Below, in pieces: positions 20,747 through 26,432 of a stretch of DNA of 26,432 nucleotides. The stretch is from the NCBI GenBank assembly GCA_025603075.1, contig MU626509.1, forward strand, positions 1-26,432. The letters are read 5' to 3'. The DNA comes from Neoconidiobolus thromboides FSU 785 (Eukaryota > Entomophthoromycota > Entomophthoromycetes > Entomophthorales > Neoconidiobolaceae). A program made the position numbers and the translations under genes. The stretch's first letter is position 1. The number at the start of each line of letters is the position of its first letter. The notes beneath the pieces were generated by a model. That model made no database searches. It saw only the letters and a list, made by a program, of their open reading frames with translations, and was not told the DNA's origin.

Positions 20747-20848
20747 AACGGGAATGTTTTTTTGGTTTCATTGCTTTTTCGATTTTTTAAGTGCTATTTG
20801 AGCAGAAAGATTGTTAGTAAAATTCTTAAACAAAAAAATGTATCCCCA
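20747..20848 (+). mobile_element. MITE-like element copy
   Basis: The left end AACGGGAATGTTTTTTTGG is diverged. The right end CAAAAAAATGTATCCCCA is well kept and followed by TA. The core is TTTTTTAAGTGCTATTTGAG. TATA precedes the left end. Confidence 0.68.
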
Positions 20849-21554
20849 TATTATATAAAATTTATAAAAACTCATCAATTTTATTTTATAAGCCTTTAAT
20901 CAACATGTCCTTGAACTTTTTGATCTCACCTTGTAATGTATATATTTCCTTAACTAGATATCAAAAAACGACCAAAATTTATTTAACTTTTATTGAGTTT
21001 ATAGAATAAGCTGTTATTTATTGTAATAGTTGCATAACAATAGCTAGATAATATATACTTGCAGCCAATTTTTAAACATCTTTATAAATACTTGGTTAAT
21101 ATAAATTTAATAAATTTTTATTGACACCACTCAAGCTATAAATAAATTAAAAAGTCAAACCATTTGATTATTTCAACTACGAGTGTATTGTTACCTAATT
21201 ATTATACAATCTCTAAGAATAAACGACACCACATTGTAGAAAATGAATAAAATACACTTATTATTATCATCTAGTCAAGTAAATATAGTTATCATTTATA
21301 AAGAACTTGTTTAAATATACATATTTTTAGCATAATTATTTATTGCAAAATATTGGTATATCACTTGTTAATTTATTGGTTATAATCAGATTACTTTTAC
21401 TTTTAAACACTATAGAAGTTTCCAACATATAGCAACAAAAAGTAAGGATAAAAACTAAAATCAGGGCTTTATTATTTTTGTTCTTTTATTCTCTCTATTA
21501 TAAGGTTGCTATGCATTTAGGGAAAGTCTAAAACTAATTAGAATGTTACATATA
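20849..21554. other. AT-rich intergenic region
   Basis: No gene, hairpin or repeat copy was recognised here. Confidence 0.4.
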
Positions 21555-21650
21555 TAGGAATGTATTTTTTGTTTAAGAATTTTGCTACAATCTTTCTGCT
21601 CAAATAGCGCTTAAGAGGAAAAAGCAATGAAGTCAGAAAAAACATCCCCA
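21555..21650 (-). mobile_element. MITE-like element copy upstream of UGT-C
   Basis: A minus-oriented copy. The plus strand reads TAGGAATGTATTTTTTG at the left and AAAAAACATCCCCA at the right, with CTCAAATAGCGCTTAAGAGG in the middle. TA lies to the left of the copy. It sits about 340 bp before UGT-C, so it could influence the promoter region. Confidence 0.68.
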
Positions 21651-21948
21651 TGTGTTTTTTGATTATTAGATTTACTAATGATTTGTTTAACATTTCAAAC
21701 TTTAATAATACAAAATAGTTAAATTATACAAGATATTTCAATGTTGAACTTTTATTATGCTTTTTTGTTAATATAGATAGCTTACATACATTATCATTTT
21801 AACTATTATTTAAGGATATTACATTTTAAAATTTTTTCCTTATCTGGAGCAAATTAAACTAAGTTCGACTGTGATGAGGTAAAAGTTTTTGTTTATCATT
21901 GAACATGTTCATAATGACTTAACTATTCACTGCGTAAAAAACAACAAC

Positions 21949-21956
21949 TATAAAAA
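21949..21956 (+). promoter_or_regulatory. TATA box of UGT-C
   Basis: TATAAAAA starts 41 bp before the ATG. The ATG follows an A-rich leader (CATCAAAAA). Confidence 0.7.
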
Positions 21957-21989
21957 CAAGTTAAATCGCTTCAAAAAATTCATCAAAAA

Positions 21990-23699
21990 ATGAAGTTTCA
22001 TCTATTTCTTTATTCACAATTAATGTTTTCATTCAACCTTTATGAATCGAAGGGAACTGTATTCGACATCAAAAACTCAGCACCGCTGAAAATAGTAATC
22101 CATTCTGAATTTGGTGGTAGAAGTCATATCAAAGGAATATTAGAAATAGGAGATGAATTAATCAATAGAGGCCATCAAGTAACTTATGTGACTTTAGAAC
22201 ATAACCTTCGATTTTTAAAGGGATATAACATTGGTAATTATTCATTAGGCAGGCCAAAAATTGATGAAAGTTTAATTCTAAAAGAAACCAAAGATATTTT
22301 ATTGAGTGAAGATAAGACAAATTCCATGGAAAGATTAACTAAATTTATGTCCACTTTTTGGACTGAAAATTATGAAACAACTTATTTACCTTTTAATGAG
22401 TATCTTACTAATGAAAAACCAGATCTTATTGTTTGTGATTTTATTACTTATCCTTGTAAAGATTTAGCTAAAAATTTAAAAATACCAATGATTACTGGAT
22501 TTCAGACAATAGATGGCTTTGGTATTATTAATGAAGCTTCAATTACTACGGAAAATAACTATGGCCCACTTTACACTAAAGATATGTCATTTTATCAACG
22601 ATTTAAAAGTCAAGTTATAGCTCCAATAAGATTGATCATTAGTTTTAGAAATGCATATAATCAATTGGACATTGTAAGAAGTAAACATAATATCAATCCA
22701 ACTATGGAAAGATTTGGAGATTTAAAGTATAGTTTAGCAATTGCAAATACCTTTGTTGGGTTTGAGCCTGCCACTAGATTACCACCAAGTGTACTTCAAT
22801 TAGGTCCAATTCTATCGGAAGATAAAGATATATTAGAACCGGAATTAAATAAATTCTTAAATCTTCATAGAAATACATTGTTTATTGCTTTTGGTTCTAA
22901 TTCAGTACTGAACAGTGCTATTACTCAAAAGATTTTAGAAGCATCCCTATTAGCTATTGAAGAAAATACTATTGATGGTATAATATGGGGATTAGGACAC
23001 ACTAATCAAGACAACTTCCCAATTGAAGTAAATGATGGTAAAGGTGGTAAAGTCAAAGTACATGATTTATTTGAAGGAAAAAACGATAAGGTTAAATTAC
23101 TATCCTGGGCTCCACAGGTTTCGGTTTTAAATCATAAAAGTACTAAAGTATTCATCTCTCATGGTGGGTTAGAATCAGTCTTTGAGGCCATTTATTCAGG
23201 TACACCAGTAGTATGCGTTGCCTTGTTTGGAGATCAACCAAGAAATGCAGCTAAATTGGAAGAAATTGGTACTGGAATTTTTGTTAACAAATATACATTT
23301 ACACCAGAGTCATTGAATGAGCAACTCAGATCCATTATTGAAGATAAAGACGATAAATTCAAGTCAAATTTATCAAGAATGAAGACCATCTCTCATCATA
23401 ATTCAAGAAGACTTAGCTATGCTGCTAATGTATTTGAACAACATGCTTATACCGCTAAAGCATGTAGAAAATATGAACCATATGATCCTAATTCTAATTT
23501 ATCACCTTGTGAACTTAAACATCTCATACCAGTATCGGAACAGATGTCCTTTATTTCTGCTAATGGAATTGATATCTATGGTACTGCTATTTTGATATTA
23601 TCAATAGGCTTTGGTTTATCCTTCTATTTTTTATACCATTTGTCCATGTTTCCATTTAAATATCTTAGAAATGCATCAAACAAACTTAAAATGGAATAA
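21990..23699 (+). CDS. UGT-C: ER-type membrane UDP-glycosyltransferase (GT1), 569 aa
   Basis: It has the same length and layout as UGT-A and UGT-B but is on the opposite strand. A signal peptide (about 1-19), FGGRSH with His46, and Asp150 in PDLIVCDF form the probable catalytic dyad. FIAFGS lies at 298-303. The donor box from Trp373 to Gln416 contains HGG (391-393), Glu399 and Asp415-Gln416. A membrane span lies at about 530-552, and the tail ends KLKME, again KxKxx. The sequon NYS is at 83-85, and Cys492 and Cys507 are kept. The C-terminal 451-530 region is 72/80 identical to UGT-B. It is divergently oriented from UGT-B with about 3 kb between them, which suggests duplication with inversion, perhaps helped by the repeat copies in that spacer. 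The acceptor is unknown; the gene appears intact. Confidence 0.92.
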   Translation: MKFHLFLYSQLMFSFNLYESKGTVFDIKNSAPLKIVIHSEFGGRSHIKGILEIGDELINRGHQVTYVTLEHNLRFLKGYNIGNYSLGRPKIDESLILKETKDILLSEDKTNSMERLTKFMSTFWTENYETTYLPFNEYLTNEKPDLIVCDFITYPCKDLAKNLKIPMITGFQTIDGFGIINEASITTENNYGPLYTKDMSFYQRFKSQVIAPIRLIISFRNAYNQLDIVRSKHNINPTMERFGDLKYSLAIANTFVGFEPATRLPPSVLQLGPILSEDKDILEPELNKFLNLHRNTLFIAFGSNSVLNSAITQKILEASLLAIEENTIDGIIWGLGHTNQDNFPIEVNDGKGGKVKVHDLFEGKNDKVKLLSWAPQVSVLNHKSTKVFISHGGLESVFEAIYSGTPVVCVALFGDQPRNAAKLEEIGTGIFVNKYTFTPESLNEQLRSIIEDKDDKFKSNLSRMKTISHHNSRRLSYAANVFEQHAYTAKACRKYEPYDPNSNLSPCELKHLIPVSEQMSFISANGIDIYGTAILILSIGFGLSFYFLYHLSMFPFKYLRNASNKLKME

Positions 23700-24067
23700 T
23701 AGATTTCTGCTAAATTCAATATTCAAGTTACTATGGGTTTAAAATAAAATAATACCATATTAAATAAAATGGGTTGGCGATTAATTAGTACTTCCATATG
23801 AATTGTCCGTATTTTTGAATTAAATAAAAACACCCCTTTATAAAAGTAGCTGGAATTTAGTTATCTCAAAAACTCTTATTAATCACTTTCTATTAAGGAT
23901 GAGTCTGAGTTGTCAAATTTTTTTAGTTATAATCAACCCTACAAGTTGGTTTAAGCTTTTAAAATTATTAGTTGATTACTTGAATACTGTGAATGAGCCA
24001 TGCTCACCAAATACTTATTATAATTAATTTTACATTGTATTTTCAAACATAATAATCCTTTAGTCAT
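23700..24067. other. Intergenic region after UGT-C
   Basis: AT-rich 3' flank with AATAAA-like strings near 23743 and 23763 that may serve UGT-C polyadenylation. No gene was seen. Confidence 0.4.
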
Positions 24068-24165
24068 ATAAGAATGTTTTTCTTGGCTTCACTTTTTTCA
24101 TTTTCAAGCGCTATTTTAGCTGAAAGATCGTTAGTAAAATTCTTAAACAAAAAATACATCTCCAC
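24068..24165 (+). mobile_element. MITE-like element, diverged copy
   Basis: The left end is TAAGAATGTTTTTCTTGGC and the right end ACAAAAAATACATCTCCAC. The core TTTTCAAGCGCTATTTTAGC is recognisable. TA lies before the left end. Confidence 0.6.
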
Positions 24166-24395
24166 ATGTAAAAGATCTATAGGCTTTAAATTCATATTTA
24201 AAAAATTGACTCCAAATTAAATAATGGAAGACACAAATTGCGAGCTGCTCTAATAAATTGAAGCATAGATTTTATTAAAAAATTCCATTTTCAAACCTCA
24301 TTTAAGAAAAATCTTGGATTATCTTGGATAATCAATTTGAAATATACTACAAACCCAAGAATTAAAAGTAGAAATACAAATCTATTTTTTATTTT

Positions 24396-24403
24396 TATAT
24401 AAT
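24396..24403 (+). promoter_or_regulatory. Candidate TATA box that decides the start of the 24444 gene
   Basis: TATATAAT lies 48 bp before the ATG at 24444 but only 18 bp before the ATG at 24414. Transcription starting about 30 bp downstream would exclude the first ATG. Confidence 0.4.
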
Positions 24404-24443
24404 TTTAACTGAATTGGATTTATTAATATATTGTTCTAAGCTT

Positions 24444-24746
24444 ATGAAGCTCTCATATTATCCCATTATTCTCTCTCTAATTGATCTTTATATTAGCGGA
24501 GGGTATTATTATTGCGTAAAAGACAATCAATGTATAATTGGAATTGAATTAACAAAATGTAATGAATTTTCATCTAAAGCGAGAAGTTGTAATTGGTTTG
24601 GTGAAAATTGTTGGTTTTGTGATGCAAGTAAAGTAGATATTCGAGATCATAATGATTTGTTAGAATCTTTAACAATATGGTGTCACAATCTAAAGGGTGG
24701 TGTTTTAAAAAATTCAGTTATGAAAGAGTTCTGTGGACACAATTAA
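24444..24746 (+). CDS. Small secreted cysteine-rich protein, 100 aa, eight cysteines
   Basis: I do not recognise the family. Starting at the ATG at 24444, the first residues MKLSYYPIILSLIDLYISG form a textbook signal peptide. The upstream in-frame ATG at 24414 would bury it behind ten extra residues and lies too close to the TATA box. The mature part of about 80 residues has eight cysteines, clustered as six in the first half (including NQC, TKC, RSC, ENC, WFC) and two near the end. This could form four disulfides. Aromatic residues flank several cysteines (NWFGENCWFC). Size, secretion and cysteine content fit a small secreted cysteine-rich protein of the kind often proposed as fungal effectors or antimicrobial peptides; that is inference only. 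It lies between UGT-C and the broken UGT-D. Confidence 0.65.
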   Translation: MKLSYYPIILSLIDLYISGGYYYCVKDNQCIIGIELTKCNEFSSKARSCNWFGENCWFCDASKVDIRDHNDLLESLTIWCHNLKGGVLKNSVMKEFCGHN

Positions 24747-25251
24747 AAAGTTAGGGTGATGACGTTATGGAAGCGTTTTACAACGAATATGAAAATTGAG
24801 TGGAAAATCAATGATTTTTTCTTTGAATGATGTTTGCTTTAAGATGTTAAATAATATAATGTTATACATTATTATCTTTTGTCAATGACAACTAATTTAT
24901 TAAAATAATATAAAATTAGTTGACCTTTAAGTTGGTCGAACATTCGAATAATAAAATTAAATGTTAAATCAAATGGACTGACTCTTTTAAAATGATATTG
25001 AATTTTTCCTACTGTAAATAAGTATCTTTAGTATAAATTCAATAAAAATCAAATAGGTCTGTTTTATCTAATTAATTCTAATAAATGAGTGTTGTTATAA
25101 CTTGATTTATTTTATAAATTGTTAATTTTGTAATAAGTTAATTCCTATTGAATTTTATTGAACTCCATTGAGCATAGTCGATAACAACAATTATAAGATA
25201 TTCAACTTTATTAACTTTCCTTTTATTTAAACTACACTTATAATAATTTTT
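24747..25251. other. AT-rich intergenic region
   Basis: No gene or repeat copy was recognised. It is the shared 3' flank of the small secreted gene and UGT-D. Confidence 0.45.
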
Positions 25252-26432
25252 TTAAAAATCTAATAGATAATATAAGCAATAAGCCAACAACATAAAGTTT
25301 GCTAATATCATTGTAATACTAGTACCATGGGTATTGATACCACAGGTAGAAATAAAAGGTATTTGCTATGATACTGATATAAGGTGTTTGAGTTCGCAAG
25401 GTAGTAAATTAGAACTAGTCTCACGAGATCCATATTTTCTGTATGCTTTAGTAGTATAGAAATGTTGTTCAAATAAATCAGTTGCATAATCAAGTCTTTT
25501 AGAACTGAATGAGCAATTGTTTTTACCCTTAATAAGTTAGATTGAAATTTGTTATTTTTATCTTCAATTATTGTCTTAAATTGGTCTTTTAAAAACCTAA
25601 GTGTGAATGTAAATTTATCAACATAAAGCCCAACTTCTGCTTCTTTTAGTTTAGCGACATTTCTAGGTTAGTCTCCGAGTATTCGTTCAACTCAGGTATC
25701 AATGTTTCCTTATTTTTACTAAGAATAAGTCCAATATTCATCATATTTGAGGATAATTTTAACATTGGTTCTAAATCAAAAAAGTATTAGCAATAATTAA
25801 GGAAAAACTAAAATTATCAAATAAACTATTATGTACTTTAATATTCGATTGTTTTTTATGCTATTTTATATAATAACAAGAAACATAAAAAGTGATAATT
25901 TGATCATAAAACTCGGTAAAAAATATAGCTGTTTTGTATTCAATAATTTATACTTATTCCCCAAAGTTAGATAAGGTTGATATTCAATACTTAATCCATC
26001 AATAGCTTAGAACTCAATAATATCGGGTATTTTTAGTTGTTTTATTAAGTCATTATAACTTTTAGATAATCAGTTATAATATAGCAAATTCATTAGGTTA
26101 TTAGTTAGATATTTCTTTAATGGAATTAATGTTTCATCATATCATATAGTTACATAATTAACAATAAGATCTAAGAAATGTTTTATACGATGTATCTTAG
26201 GCTTTAGTAACACCTGAGTTCTCATAACGTTTTTTAATAAGTCACCATTGATAAGTTTATCTGTAAAATAGTTGGTTGGGCTATAACCTTGGGTAAATTT
26301 AATATTACTTTCAATGGTTACATAACTGACTTGCTGCCCTCATAATGTTAATTTTTTTCCAATTTTTAGTATGCCTTAGGTATATGAGCAACCAACTACA
26401 CTTGAATGAAGCATTATATTCAATGGAATGTT
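25252..26432 (-). pseudogene. UGT-D: decayed UDP-glycosyltransferase, 5' end outside the window
   Basis: Reading the minus strand from the window edge gives the equivalent of UGT residue about 32 onward (IPLNIMLHSS), so the signal peptide lies beyond the window. The FGGRSH catalytic motif has become VGCSYT followed by a stop, so His is replaced by Tyr. More stops follow, one in the region matching residues 141-170. The segment matching IANTF.GFEP is present after a frameshift. Near 25676 the sequence jumps from the equivalent of residue about 289 (PELNEY) to about 414 (GD, then stop, then PRN). This removes about 125 codons including FGS, WAPQ and HGG, so the UDP-sugar site is gone. The C-terminal part is readable in pieces (YVDKFTFT, LPCELKHL) with a further frameshift and a stop in the VSQQ region. 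The tail ends early, without the KxKxx signal. It is clearly nonfunctional as an enzyme. Confidence 0.88.

Noticed and set aside
20633-20899. Open frame of 88 codons starting at an ATG
   Set aside because: More than half of it is the repeat element and the rest is AT-rich spacer. The frame is shifted or stopped in other element copies.
24414-24443. Upstream in-frame ATG for the small cysteine-rich gene
   Set aside because: It would place ten residues before the signal peptide and lies only 18 bp after the TATA box; 24444 is preferred.
25308-25493. Minus-strand frame of 61 codons
   Set aside because: It is an out-of-register reading of the UGT-D pseudogene C-terminus, not a separate gene.
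1-26432. CRISPR array, rRNA genes, viral genes or operon-like bacterial layout
   Set aside because: No regular spacer-repeat array, rRNA sequence, viral protein or ribosome-binding-site pattern is visible; the features are those of nuclear eukaryotic DNA.

Overview
The window is AT-rich nuclear DNA of a eukaryote. Genes are sparse and intron-poor, with TATA boxes, AATAAA-like 3' signals and a Pol III tRNA gene. An F-box/LRR protein, small secreted cysteine-rich proteins and a cluster of UDP-glycosyltransferases (UGTs) together suggest an early-diverging fungus. An entomophthoroid such as Conidiobolus is my best guess, but this is inference from gene style and composition; no search was possible.

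Layout. 1-916 carries a small secreted six-cysteine protein (+). 917-5465 is a gene-poor AT-rich stretch with one copy of a ~100-bp inverted-repeat element. 5466-6236 is an unrecognised 256-residue cytosolic-type protein (+) with a TATA box. 8265-9608 (-) is an F-box/leucine-rich-repeat protein. 9609-13365 holds a 146-bp inverted-repeat pair bounding about 1.1 kb (10935-12026), a head-to-head dimer of the short element, and tRNA-Thr(AGT) at 12749-12821. From 13366 to the end lies the UGT cluster: UGT-A (-), UGT-B (-), UGT-C (+), and a broken UGT-D (-) running off the window. Small secreted-protein genes or relics are interspersed at 15996-16322, 16339-16736 and 24444-24746.

The three intact UGTs are each exactly 569 residues. 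All have a signal peptide, a GT-B fold with a 44-residue donor-binding box, one C-terminal membrane span and a short cytosolic tail ending in KxKxx. This is the topology of animal ER-resident UGTs. Each has a TATA box 40-41 bp before its ATG. UGT-A has Ser where the others have the probable catalytic-dyad Asp. UGT-D has lost its donor-binding region and carries several stops.

A short inverted-repeat element (about 100 bp, T-rich left half, A-rich right half, often flanked by TA) occurs at least nine times and looks like a MITE family. No virus, toxin or CRISPR feature was recognised.
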